A stretch of DNA of 6,217 nucleotides from an uncultured Actinomycetes bacterium (GTDB taxonomy: Bacteria > Actinomycetota > Thermoleophilia > Solirubrobacterales > Solirubrobacteraceae). The stretch lies in the NCBI GenBank assembly GCA_937888775.1, contig CALAQT010000450.1, positions 1 through 6,217 of the forward strand, written 5' to 3'. Shown here in pieces: positions 1-5,776 of the stretch (the first letter of the stretch is position 1; each line of letters opens with the position of its first letter). Both the position numbers and the translations under genes were made by a program. The notes beneath the pieces were generated by a model. It had not been told where the DNA came from. It saw only the letters and a list, made by a program, of their open reading frames with translations, and did not search any database.

Positions 1-285
1 GCAAGCGCTCGGCGCCGGTCCGATCGAAGGGCGCCGGCTCCCCTGCAGTCCGCGCTTTGCAGGTTCTTCCGGCTGATGGCCGCCGAGGGGTGCGCCGGAC
101 CGAAAGCAGGTCTTTCCGCCGTGCAGAGCGCGCGAGCGCTCCGCGTCAGAACGGGCCGTCCCGATAAGGCCACCGGACGCTCGATTGGGAAGCGACCGCC
201 GATGAGATCGGGGATCGACTTGGTGTAGTCCTCAACCTGATTTGCGTGTGCGTGCCGGCGCAGCGGCGTATGCTGGTCATTCTGC
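1..285. other. 5' flank, no convincing gene
   Basis: I see no recognisable gene here. On the + strand one frame is open from the left edge to a TAG at 226-228, but its translation is arginine- and alanine-rich and resembles nothing known to me. On the - strand a frame runs from an ATG at 287-285 to the left edge without a stop (about 95 residues). Its first 45 or so residues look more protein-like, with a stretch reading VEDYTKSIPDLIGGRFPIE, and the rest looks like noise. A short inverted repeat, CCTGCA at 42-47 and TGCAGG at 58-63, encloses a 10-base loop and is followed by TTCTTCC. It could be a weak terminator of a gene to the left, but the stem is only 6 bp. Confidence 0.4.
269..274 (+). 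promoter_or_regulatory. possible -10 box of the reductase gene
   Basis: TATGCT fits the actinobacterial -10 pattern TANNNT and ends 11 bases before the ATG at 286. The ATG has no Shine-Dalgarno (the bases before it read GGTCATTCTGC). A start site about 7 bases downstream of this box would give a nearly leaderless mRNA. No good -35 box stands at the right distance, so this is a weak call. Confidence 0.2.
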
Positions 286-1203
286 ATGGTCCGCGCGCTC
301 GTTACCGGCGCCTCCGGTTACGTAGGCAGCCGACTGGTGCGCGAGCTTCATGCGCTCGGCGAGCCGGTCGGGTGCGTCGCGCGCGACCCGAGCCGGGTTA
401 GCTTCGATCCAGCCGTCACCGTACATCGGGGCGACATGCTCGACCCGAGCTCGCTGAGCGCGATCGGCGACGGCTACACGACGGCCTACTACCTCGTTCA
501 CTCGATGGGTCGGGGAGGCGGCTCAGACTATGAACAGCGCGACGCCAGCGCCGCGTCGAACTTCGCCCGGTTCGCGACCGCCAGCGGCATCGACCAGGTC
601 GTGTACCTCGGCGGTCTCGGCGATCGGCCTGGATCTCAACATCTGCGGTCCCGACTGCGCGTCGGTGAGATCCTGCGCGACGAGGGACCACCGCTGACTT
701 GGTTCCGTGCCGGCATGGTCGTCGGCGCCGGCTCCGAGAGCTACCGAACCTTGCGCTCGCTTGTAGAACGGCTACCGGTGATGCTCGCCCCCTCTTGGCT
801 GGCCACGCCCACGCAGGCCATCGCGATCAGCGATGTGCTGCGGTACCTAATCGACTGCCCTCTCATACCCGAGACGCGCTCCCGTGAAATCCAGATCGGC
901 TCGGCCGAGGTACTCACCTACGGCCAGATGCTCGACCAGATGGCCGATGCGTTGGGATTGCGACGACGGCCACGCATTCCGGTTCCGCTGCTCACACCAT
1001 GGCTTTCGTCGCATTGGATCGGCCTGATCACACCGGTCGACGCCGGCGTTGCGAGGCCATTGATCGAAGGGCTCTCCACCGACACGACGGTCACAGACCC
1101 GTCCGGAATGGCGCTCTTCGACTTCCAACCACGATCCTTCAAGCAGGCGTTGCGCGAGGCTATCGTCGAAGAGAACGGATCCGTTCAGCGCGCCCCGTCG
1201 TAA
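286..1203 (+). CDS. NAD(P)-binding atypical SDR / NmrA-like protein
   Basis: This 305-residue protein belongs to the atypical (extended-like) short-chain dehydrogenase/reductase group and is probably cytoplasmic. The N-terminal Rossmann fold shows the dinucleotide-binding loop TGASGYVG at residues 7-14, an acidic turn GDMLD at 50-54, the strand YYLVHSM at 68-74 and the strand VVYLGGLGD at 105-113. The classical catalytic YxxxK is not evident, which is common in this subgroup, so binding or regulatory roles are possible as well as redox or epimerase chemistry. The segment from RAGMVVGAGS (141-150) through LPVMLAP (163-169) to SDVLRYL (182-188), and the later GLITPVDAGVARPLIEGL (246-263), match my memory of actinobacterial NAD(P)H-binding proteins often carrying a DUF2867 domain. 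That extra C-terminal domain is absent here. The ATG at 286 is chosen because it lies directly before the first Rossmann strand. No substrate can be inferred and no operon partner is adjacent. Confidence 0.88.
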   Translation: MVRALVTGASGYVGSRLVRELHALGEPVGCVARDPSRVSFDPAVTVHRGDMLDPSSLSAIGDGYTTAYYLVHSMGRGGGSDYEQRDASAASNFARFATASGIDQVVYLGGLGDRPGSQHLRSRLRVGEILRDEGPPLTWFRAGMVVGAGSESYRTLRSLVERLPVMLAPSWLATPTQAIAISDVLRYLIDCPLIPETRSREIQIGSAEVLTYGQMLDQMADALGLRRRPRIPVPLLTPWLSSHWIGLITPVDAGVARPLIEGLSTDTTVTDPSGMALFDFQPRSFKQALREAIVEENGSVQRAPS

Positions 1204-1839
1204 TTGGAAAGAGCCGCAACGACGAGGTCGTGCGATTCGCTTCCGCCGAAGGCAACCACGCTGATCAACGCCACGGCGCTGCCGCAATTGGTGCTTTTCG
1301 AGCACGCCAACGATCGTCGCTGGGCCGCAGCACCGGACCCGCGCTGACGTGGAAGCAGGCTCGCTCCAAGTCGCAGAGCAGGCCCTCCTCCTCGCCACGA
1401 GCAGGTCTCGGTGCGCGCGGACTACCGCGGCCGGCCCGGGTCGAATCCAATCGTGCGCGCTAGCGCCAACCCCGACGGCCCGAACGATCCTCACGTCGCC
1501 AACGCAATCGCTGGCTGCGAACGCCCAGGAGAACAAAAGCAGTCGTGCGGCCGGCGACCGCCCGACGCGCGAGATTGGGCGATTGCGCAAGTCCGAGGGT
1601 CACGCCGGCGAGCCGCGGCCGACTACTGCTTCCAACGCTGGTGCTTGCAGCCGAACAGGGTCGCAGCTAGCGATCTTGCCGTCCCTGCTGCCCGCGCAAG
1701 GCAGGAGGCTGACGGCGGCGACCGAGACACTCCAGTTGCCTGCAACGCAGGTGAGGCGCGCAGCCGTCGCAGCGCTGAGAACGATGCGTTGCCGCGCCTG
1801 ACCCAAGCAGCTACGGTTGACGGGCACAACATCGGAGTC
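1204..1839. other. long spacer without a convincing gene
   Basis: About 640 bases lie between the reductase stop and the cupin ribosome binding site. Several frames are open on both strands because the DNA is GC-rich and poor in stop codons. Their translations are arginine-, alanine- and serine-rich, differ in every frame, and show no motif I recognise. No tRNA or strong promoter is visible. A weak inverted repeat, CGTCG at 1196-1200 and CGACG at 1220-1224, spans the reductase stop codon. The only notable element is the hairpin and repeat unit near 1684-1752. The region could be a decayed gene or a structured non-coding stretch. Confidence 0.5.
1684..1752 (+). repeat. degenerate direct repeat, copy A, with hairpin
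   Basis: This stretch shares with 4096-4166 a 14-base identical block (CCGCGCAAGGCAGG, 1692-1705), then CGGCGGCG (1713-1720), then AACGCAGGT (1744-1752). The last block starts 52 bases after the first in both copies. Around the first block, 1684-1708 folds as a hairpin: CCT, a G·G mismatch, CTGCC, a 7-base loop, GGCAG, then AGG. Upstream similarity may extend further (CAGC followed by GCGA near 1668-1677). The function is unknown. It could be an intergenic repeat family, or a remnant left by recombination. Confidence 0.4.
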
Positions 1840-1845
1840 AGGAGG
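1840..1845 (+). promoter_or_regulatory. ribosome binding site of the cupin gene
   Basis: AGGAGG sits 6 bases before the ATG at 1852. It is the strongest Shine-Dalgarno in the window. It fixes the cupin start well inside a longer open frame that could otherwise be read from 1411. Confidence 0.8.
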
Positions 1846-1851
1846 AGTGAG

Positions 1852-2217
1852 ATGGCGCAGCTCGCCGGAAAGCGCTTCGAGAGCCCAGACGAGGTTCGCG
1901 AGTTCACGGAAGGGAAGGGGCGGGTCGAACTCGTGGACCTGAACGGTCACGCTGTTGGCCGCGGGACATTTGAGCCCGGTTGGCGCTGGTCCCAGAACGT
2001 GAAGCCGCTCGCTGGAACGGACTCATGCCAGGTTGACCACATCGGGTACGTACTCCAAGGGCGTATGGCGTTGAAGATGGATGACGGCACCGAACGCGAG
2101 TTCGGCCCCGGCGACACCTTCCATATGCCACCCGGGCACGACGCTTGGATCGTGGGCGATGAGGTGTGTGTGCTGCTGGACTTTGGGGGCCTGAAGGGGT
2201 ACGCGCAGTCGAGCTGA
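1852..2217 (+). CDS. small single-domain cupin protein
   Basis: This 121-residue protein has the size and pattern of a single RmlC-like cupin barrel. Cupin motif 1 is reduced: H63 in DHIGYVLQGRM (62-72) takes the place of the usual HxH. Motif 2 is FGPGDTFHMPPGHDAW (84-99), with H91 and H96. The preceding GWRWSQNVKP (43-52) and the CQVDHIGYVL segment match my memory of a common actinobacterial cupin family of unknown function. H63, H91 and H96 could bind a metal, but with one motif-1 histidine missing it may instead be a ligand-binding or stress protein. The same frame stays open upstream to 1411, but that part is low-complexity and the AGGAGG at 1840-1845 supports the start at 1852. It stands alone, with long spacers on both sides. 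The substrate is unknown. Confidence 0.85.
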   Translation: MAQLAGKRFESPDEVREFTEGKGRVELVDLNGHAVGRGTFEPGWRWSQNVKPLAGTDSCQVDHIGYVLQGRMALKMDDGTEREFGPGDTFHMPPGHDAWIVGDEVCVLLDFGGLKGYAQSS

Positions 2218-2335
2218 CGCAGACGCTAGATCGCTCGGCGGACCCGGCCGCTTGGCGGGGGCACCAGTGCATCTCGCACACGGCGGACCACGAGCTGGCG
2301 CCGACCGGTTGAGCCCTGGGATCCGTGCATTTTGA

Positions 2336-2363
2336 GGTTCCCTCCGCTCGTCGGGAGGAGACC
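2336..2363 (+). terminator. hairpin 1 before the nitrile hydratase operon
   Basis: GGTT at 2336-2339 pairs with GACC at 2360-2363. After a C·A mismatch, CCTCC at 2341-2345 pairs with GGAGG at 2354-2358, leaving an 8-base loop. No T-run follows. It could terminate cupin transcription or form part of a structured leader of the operon; the sequence does not decide. Confidence 0.35.
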
Positions 2364-2413
2364 CGGAAGCTGTCGAGTACGGGTCTTCGTTTGAGTCCCG
2401 GCTGCCGCTTCCG
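2364..2413 (+). promoter_or_regulatory. hairpin 2, nested stem-loop before nitrile hydratase
   Basis: A perfect 7-base inverted repeat, CGGAAGC (2364-2370) and GCTTCCG (2407-2413), encloses an inner stem CGGG (2380-2383) with CCCG (2397-2400). The inner stem continues past a T·T mismatch as CTT with GAG. It starts on the base after hairpin 1 ends and stops 33 bases before the beta-subunit ATG. It is a candidate leader or attenuator structure. If transcription starts downstream near 2444, it would instead lie in the promoter region as DNA. Confidence 0.35.
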
Positions 2414-2437
2414 CGACGTGTGATCTTCGAATAGGCT
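2409..2437 (+). promoter_or_regulatory. weak candidate promoter of the nitrile hydratase operon
   Basis: TTCCGC (2409-2414) and TAGGCT (2432-2437) are 17 bases apart. The second fits TANNNT, the first only weakly resembles TTGACA. Transcription would begin about 2444, nearly at the ATG at 2447, which lacks a good Shine-Dalgarno. The left box overlaps the 3' arm of hairpin 2. Confidence 0.2.
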
Positions 2438-2446
2438 GATCAGCAG

Positions 2447-3115
2447 ATGGACGGCGTTCACGATATGGGAGGGATGCACGGGTTCGGGCCTGTGGTCGAG
2501 CCTGGCTGTGAGTTGGCGTACCACGAGCGGTGGGAGCTGCGGGTCTTCGCGATCCAGATGCTGGTGGGTCTGGAGGGTCTCGGTGCTGGGCCTGGGGGGC
2601 GTGCGGTGCGCGAGGAGATGGAGCCGGCGCACTACCTGGCGGCTTCGTACTACGAGCGTTGGCTGTACAGCGCCGAGCAGCGTCTGTTGCGCAAGGGCAC
2701 GATCCCCCCTGGAGAGGTGGAAGGTGTGATCGAGCGCCTCAAGGTTGGTGAAGCTGTGCCGATGCATCTCGATGCGGCGATGACGGAGCGGATCCTGGCG
2801 GACCTGCGGGCGGTCTATCCGATGGATGCGCCGACCGGAGATGTCCGGTTCGGTCGCGGCGATCGCGTACGGGTGAAGCGGATGCATCCGGCAGGCCACA
2901 CGCGCTGCCCGCGCTATGCCCGTGGCGCTGCTGGCGTGATTGAGGGTGTACGCGGAGCTGACCGGCTGCCCGACCGGGCCGTGTACGGGGGGAACGTGAC
3001 GCCCGAGCCGGTGTACTCGGTCGCGTTCCGCTCACAGGAGCTATGGGGGCCGAGCGAGGACACTCCCTGGACGGTTCTGCTCGACCTTTGGGACAGCTAT
3101 CTGGAGCCGGCATGA
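2447..3115 (+). CDS. nthB: nitrile hydratase beta subunit
   Basis: This 222-residue protein is the beta subunit of nitrile hydratase, a cytoplasmic enzyme that adds water to R-CN to give the amide. It opens with the family signature [16 protein letters not shown] (1-16). The helical N-terminal domain follows, with [11 protein letters not shown] (26-36), R52 in [10 protein letters not shown], and SYYERWL (67-73). The C-terminal SH3-like domain shows GDRVRVK (138-144), the [14 protein letters not shown] stretch (147-160) and the terminal [10 protein letters not shown] (192-201) and YLEP (218-221). R52 and R157 probably correspond to the conserved arginines that contact the alpha-subunit cysteine oxyanions. 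Length is normal and no frame damage is seen. The ATG at 2447 is required by the signature. Its stop overlaps the alpha start (ATGA). It lacks a good Shine-Dalgarno, so leaderless translation is possible. Confidence 0.96.
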   Translation: MDGVHDMGGMHGFGPVVEPGCELAYHERWELRVFAIQMLVGLEGLGAGPGGRAVREEMEPAHYLAASYYERWLYSAEQRLLRKGTIPPGEVEGVIERLKVGEAVPMHLDAAMTERILADLRAVYPMDAPTGDVRFGRGDRVRVKRMHPAGHTRCPRYARGAAGVIEGVRGADRLPDRAVYGGNVTPEPVYSVAFRSQELWGPSEDTPWTVLLDLWDSYLEPA

Positions 3116-3735
3116 CCCACATCCACGACCATCACCATCCGCGCCCAGGCTCGGCGGTCGAGTTGCGCGCTCGAGCGCTCGAGGCGCTTCTCGCCGAGCG
3201 AGGTCTCGTGTCGACGGACGCGATCGATGCCGTCGTCGAGCTGTACGAGCACGACGTGGGGCCGCAGAATGGCGCCAAGGTCGTCGCGCGCGCATGGGTG
3301 GATGAGCGCTACCGGGAGCGCCTGCTGAGCGCTGCGAACGAGGCGATCGCGGAGCTCGGTTTCGGGGGCGCCGAGGGCGACAACATGGTCGTCGTAGCGA
3401 ACACCCCCGCGATTCACAACATGGTCGTTTGCACGCTCTGCTCCTGCTACCCGTGGCCTGTGCTGGGCCTGCCGCCGAGCTGGTATAAGAGCCCGCCGTA
3501 CCGGGCTCGCGCCGTATCCGAGCCAGGCGCGGTGTTGCGCGAGTTCGGGTTGGAGCTGGGTGAGGACGTCGAGATCCGGGTCTGGGACTCGAGCGCCGAG
3601 GTCCGCTACCTGGTGCTGCCGATGCGTCCGAGGGAGACCGACGGCTGGAGCGAGAACGAGCTCGCTGCGATCGTCACGCGCGACTGCATGATCGGCACCG
3701 GGGTCCCCGTTGCGCGCGAGACCGCGATCCCATGA
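3112..3735 (+). CDS. nthA: nitrile hydratase alpha subunit, cobalt type
   Basis: This 207-residue protein is the metal-binding catalytic subunit of nitrile hydratase. The claw-setting cysteine cluster CTLCSC lies at residues 107-112 (bases 3430-3447), followed by [19 protein letters not shown] (113-131). Threonine in the second position of the cluster is the known mark of cobalt enzymes; iron enzymes have serine there. Two of the cysteines are normally oxidised to sulfinic and sulfenic acid in the mature enzyme. The C-terminal part shows [11 protein letters not shown] and TRDCMIGTG, close to family consensus. The N-terminus is histidine-rich ([10 protein letters not shown], five histidines in the first nine residues). 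The start at 3112 is chosen over an in-frame ATG at 3043 inside the beta gene. It has GGAG at 3103-3106 with a 5-base gap and makes the ATGA overlap with beta, suggesting coupled translation and equal subunit dosage. Confidence 0.96.
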   Translation: MTHIHDHHHPRPGSAVELRARALEALLAERGLVSTDAIDAVVELYEHDVGPQNGAKVVARAWVDERYRERLLSAANEAIAELGFGGAEGDNMVVVANTPAIHNMVVCTLCSCYPWPVLGLPPSWYKSPPYRARAVSEPGAVLREFGLELGEDVEIRVWDSSAEVRYLVLPMRPRETDGWSENELAAIVTRDCMIGTGVPVARETAIP

Positions 3736-4220
3736 GCGTCGGCGCGAGCGGGCTGGCGACTGTGGACCGCGCGCTCGGCGCTGAGACGCCGCTCCCGCGC
3801 GACAACGGGGAGCTCGTGTTCGACGAGCCCTGGCAGGGGCGGGCGCTGGGAATGGGCGTGGTCGCGCTTGAAGGGACCGGCGCGTCGTGGGCGGAGTTTC
3901 GACGGCACCTGGCCGCTGCGATCGCCGCTCGCCCGCCCCGTGAGGGAGAGTCCGGGGCGACCGCCTACTACGCTGCCTGGCTCGGCGCGCTCGAGGCGTT
4001 GCTGGCCGAACGCGGCCTGCTCAACCACGCCCCCCCTGACGCGTCCGCGTGCGGTCGGAGTTGCGTAACGAGGCGGGACCAGCGCGGCGACTCAGGCCCC
4101 GCCTTCCGCGCAAGGCAGGGCAGTCCTCGGCGGCGCGCGGATGCCCGACGCGCGGTGAACGCAGGTCCCGCCCACGGCCGGCGCGGGCGTTCTCGCCGCG
4201 GGGCCGAGCGTCGGAATTAG
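3732..4220 (+). CDS. nitrile hydratase accessory (activator) protein, doubtful tail
   Basis: This is the third gene of the operon, overlapping the alpha stop by ATGA. The first 100 residues match the nitrile hydratase accessory family (P14K/NhhG-like), which helps insert cobalt or mature the alpha subunit. The key stretch is [20 protein letters not shown] (21-40), then W53 and [20 protein letters not shown] (76-95). It is homologous to the N-terminal domain of the beta subunit, as expected for the family. Known members are, from memory, about 100-130 residues, whereas this frame runs to 162. The tail after about residue 100 is arginine-rich, unlike the family, and overlaps hairpins at 4071-4121. 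It begins at a run of seven C (4030-4036). One C fewer would end the protein at TAA 4066-4068, about 111 residues. The gene is confident; its 3' end is not. Confidence 0.85.
   Translation: MSVGASGLATVDRALGAETPLPRDNGELVFDEPWQGRALGMGVVALEGTGASWAEFRRHLAAAIAARPPREGESGATAYYAAWLGALEALLAERGLLNHAPPDASACGRSCVTRRDQRGDSGPAFRARQGSPRRRADARRAVNAGPAHGRRGRSRRGAERRN
4096..4121 (+). terminator. hairpin after the conserved end of the operon
   Basis: GCCC at 4096-4099 pairs with GGGC at 4118-4121. After a C·A mismatch, GCCTT at 4101-4105 pairs with AAGGC at 4112-4116 around a 6-base loop. This gives 9 bp with one mismatch. An overlapping alternative pairs AGGCGGG (4071-4077) with CCCGCCT (4098-4104). No T-run follows. 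Its position suits an operon terminator if the accessory gene really ends near 4068, but it would lie inside the gene if the 162-residue frame is true. Confidence 0.4.
4096..4166 (+). repeat. degenerate direct repeat, copy B, with hairpin
   Basis: This is the partner of copy A at 1684-1752. The shared blocks are CCGCGCAAGGCAGG at 4106-4119, CGGCGGCG at 4128-4135 and AACGCAGGT at 4158-4166. The first and third are again 52 bases apart and the middle one is shifted by one base. Both copies fold into a mismatch-interrupted hairpin on the shared 3' arm, although the 5' arms differ. Together the copies bracket the cupin and the nitrile hydratase genes. The function is unknown. Confidence 0.4.
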
Positions 4221-4550
4221 ACCGATCCGGAATGCTCGTTCTTCGCTCGGCGCCAGCTCGGGGCGGTTGCACCGGTGGTCGCTTTTGGGCTGTCAGCGCG
4301 AGTTTGCGCAACTTCTGAGCTGGCGGGACGTCTGAGTAACGATGCGTCGGGACAGTTGCGCCATCGGAGTGTCTTCTTGTGGCGCTGGCGGCTTGGGTGT
4401 TGCCGGTTCGAGATCAGCGGCGATGATGCCCGAGCGGCGCAGGCCGACACCTCGAGTCCTGGGGCGTGAATGCCAGCGTGTTGTTGCGGGTTCCGTGGCG
4501 ATGCGAGCGTGGGATGGGGTTTGGGAAATGTCGTTGACCAGAGGTAGCCA
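4221..4550. other. spacer before the secreted esterase gene
   Basis: This is about 330 bases with no convincing gene. Two overlapping minus-strand frames cross it, but their translations are unlike any protein I know and they run back over the esterase. The + strand is rich in G and T (for example GGGATGGGGTTTGGG near 4511). A near-palindrome, AGTTTGCGCAACTT, lies at 4301-4314, and AGTTGCGCCA near 4355 partly echoes it. These could be operator-like but are unsupported. The last bases hold AGAGG at 4540-4544, a modest ribosome binding site for the next gene. I could not assign a promoter. Confidence 0.45.
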
Positions 4551-5762
4551 GTGCTTGTCCTGAGGGTGCCGTGCTTGAGGACGTTGGGGCTCATCCTCGC
4601 TGCGACGTTGTGGGGTGGCTGGGTCAGCACTGCGCATGCCGCGAGCGGCGACTGGTATCTGGCGCTCGGCGACTCGCTCGCCGCAGGCTTCCAGTCTCAG
4701 CCCAGCGTCGTTGGCGGGGGCTATGCGAACCGGCTGGCCGTGCACATGCAGACCGTCGATCCCGGGATCCAGCTCAAGGACATCGCCGTCCCGGGCGAGA
4801 CAACGACGTCATTCGTCGGTGGGCAGCTCGGTGCGGCTGAGGCGTTCCTGAGGGCCAATCGCGGTCGTGTGCCGCTCGTGACGATCGATATTGGTGGCAA
4901 CGATGTGGGCGGATGCGGCCCCGGTAACGCGTCCTGCATCGCGGCCGGGCTCGCCGCGATCGACAGGAACATCCCGATGATCGTGGCTGGTCTAACTGCC
5001 GCCGCCGGACCGCAGACCCGGTTCGCGATGATGACTTACTACAACCCGTTTCTCGAATACTGGGTGACCGGCTCAAGCGGACAAGCGATTGCTATCCAGA
5101 GCTTGCCGATCATCGATTCCCTGAATGGAACGCTCGTGAGGGATTTCGGGCCGCGATTCGTTGTCGCCGATGTCGCCAAGGCCTTCTCGACCGACGACAT
5201 TACGGACATCGTCAGCACGCCGAACCACGGCATGGTTCCGGAGGATGTGGCGGTGATCTGCCGGCTCACCGGCGGCTGCGATCACGGCTTTGATCTCCAT
5301 GCGAACAGCCTCGGCCACCAGCTGATCGCTGACACCTTCTTCGCAGCGATCACCGCGGGGGTGGTACCGCCAGTCACGCCGTCGGCAGCGCAGATCAAAA
5401 AGTCACTCTCGGTCGCGCTGATCCCGCACGGAAAGTCGGCAAAGATCGCCGCGATCCTCAGGGCGGGCGGCTACACGGTCTCATTCAAAGCACTCGCCGC
5501 CGGGAACGCGGAAATCCACTGGTACGTCGTCCCGCCACACGCCCATCTGACGATGGGCAAGCACCGAAAGCCCATGCTCGTCGCGACCGGCAAGCTCAGG
5601 TTCCTCAATGCCGGAACACGCAACCTGAAGCTCAAGCTCACACCAGCCGGCAAACGGCTCCTCAGACACTCACAGAGCATAAGACTCACCGCCAGTGGCA
5701 CCTTCACACCAACCGGCAAGCATCCCATCGTCGCAACCAGGACCTTCACGCTCACCCGCTAA
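4551..5762 (+). CDS. secreted SGNH/GDSL-type hydrolase with C-terminal beta domain
   Basis: This 403-residue protein is probably an exported esterase or lipase. Residues 1-30 form a Sec signal peptide with an arginine-containing start, a hydrophobic core (LGLILAATLW) and a likely cleavage after AHA at 30. The SGNH blocks follow: ALGDSLAAGF with nucleophile S42, PGETT with oxyanion G82, IGGNDVGG with N117, and FDLHANSLGH with D248 and H250. Cysteine pairs 122/129 and 237/243 could form disulfides, fitting export. Residues from about 284 to 403 make a lysine-rich, beta-type domain (HWYVVPPH, KLKLTPAGKRLLR, FTPTGKHP, TRTFTLTR). I associate it with extracellular proteins of Solirubrobacterales, perhaps for surface or polymer binding. 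The start is GTG at 4551, with AGAGG 6 bases upstream. The substrate is unknown, and there is no evident link to the nitrile hydratase. Confidence 0.9.
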   Translation: MLVLRVPCLRTLGLILAATLWGGWVSTAHAASGDWYLALGDSLAAGFQSQPSVVGGGYANRLAVHMQTVDPGIQLKDIAVPGETTTSFVGGQLGAAEAFLRANRGRVPLVTIDIGGNDVGGCGPGNASCIAAGLAAIDRNIPMIVAGLTAAAGPQTRFAMMTYYNPFLEYWVTGSSGQAIAIQSLPIIDSLNGTLVRDFGPRFVVADVAKAFSTDDITDIVSTPNHGMVPEDVAVICRLTGGCDHGFDLHANSLGHQLIADTFFAAITAGVVPPVTPSAAQIKKSLSVALIPHGKSAKIAAILRAGGYTVSFKALAAGNAEIHWYVVPPHAHLTMGKHRKPMLVATGKLRFLNAGTRNLKLKLTPAGKRLLRHSQSIRLTASGTFTPTGKHPIVATRTFTLTR

Positions 5763-5776
5763 CGGGCGCGGCCGTT
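5761..5776 (+). terminator. small hairpin at the esterase stop codon
   Basis: AACGG at 5761-5765 pairs perfectly with CCGTT at 5772-5776 around a 6-base GC loop, and it begins inside the TAA stop codon. The stem is short and no T-run follows, so this is only a possible terminator. Confidence 0.25.

Larger units (their letters stand above)
2218..2446. other. spacer between cupin and nitrile hydratase
   Basis: This non-coding spacer separates the cupin from the nitrile hydratase operon. Besides the two larger hairpins at 2336-2413, it has a small GTGC-ATCTC-GCAC hairpin at 2267-2279. GTGCAT recurs as a direct repeat near 2267 and 2325. There is no T-rich tract, so any terminator here would not be of the classical rho-independent form. 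Confidence 0.5.

Noticed and set aside
1436..1460. T-loop-like GGGTCGAATCC
   Set aside because: There is no cloverleaf around it and one loop base is missing.
847..1590. 247-residue minus-strand frame
   Set aside because: It is the shadow of the reductase end and the spacer, arginine-rich with no motif, and contradicts a clear gene on the other strand.
1411..1851. Long N-terminal extension of the cupin gene (268-residue frame)
   Set aside because: The upstream part is low-complexity with no motif, and a textbook AGGAGG lies just before the ATG at 1852, where the cupin family sequence begins.
2353..2370. B12-box-like AGGAGACC upstream of a cobalt enzyme operon
   Set aside because: Only the core of the cobalamin riboswitch box is present. 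The other conserved riboswitch elements are not found upstream, and the bases are used in hairpin 1.
2388..2413. tRNA-like 3' end (TTTGAGTCCCGG followed by CTGCCGCTTCC)
   Set aside because: It recalls a T-loop and acceptor arm, but no matching 5' T-stem, anticodon arm or D-arm can be built. The bases are better explained by the nested hairpin. A tRNA remnant cannot be fully excluded.
1904..2899. 331-residue minus-strand frame
   Set aside because: It lies opposite the cupin and the nitrile hydratase beta gene, both certain; its length reflects scarce stop codons in GC-rich DNA.
3043..3111. Earlier in-frame ATG for the nitrile hydratase alpha subunit
   Set aside because: It lies inside the conserved end of the beta gene. 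The start at 3112 has GGAG and the ATGA overlap typical of this operon.
4217..4745. Two overlapping minus-strand frames in the spacer before the esterase
   Set aside because: They overlap each other and the signal peptide of a certain gene, have no motif, and show no start signals.
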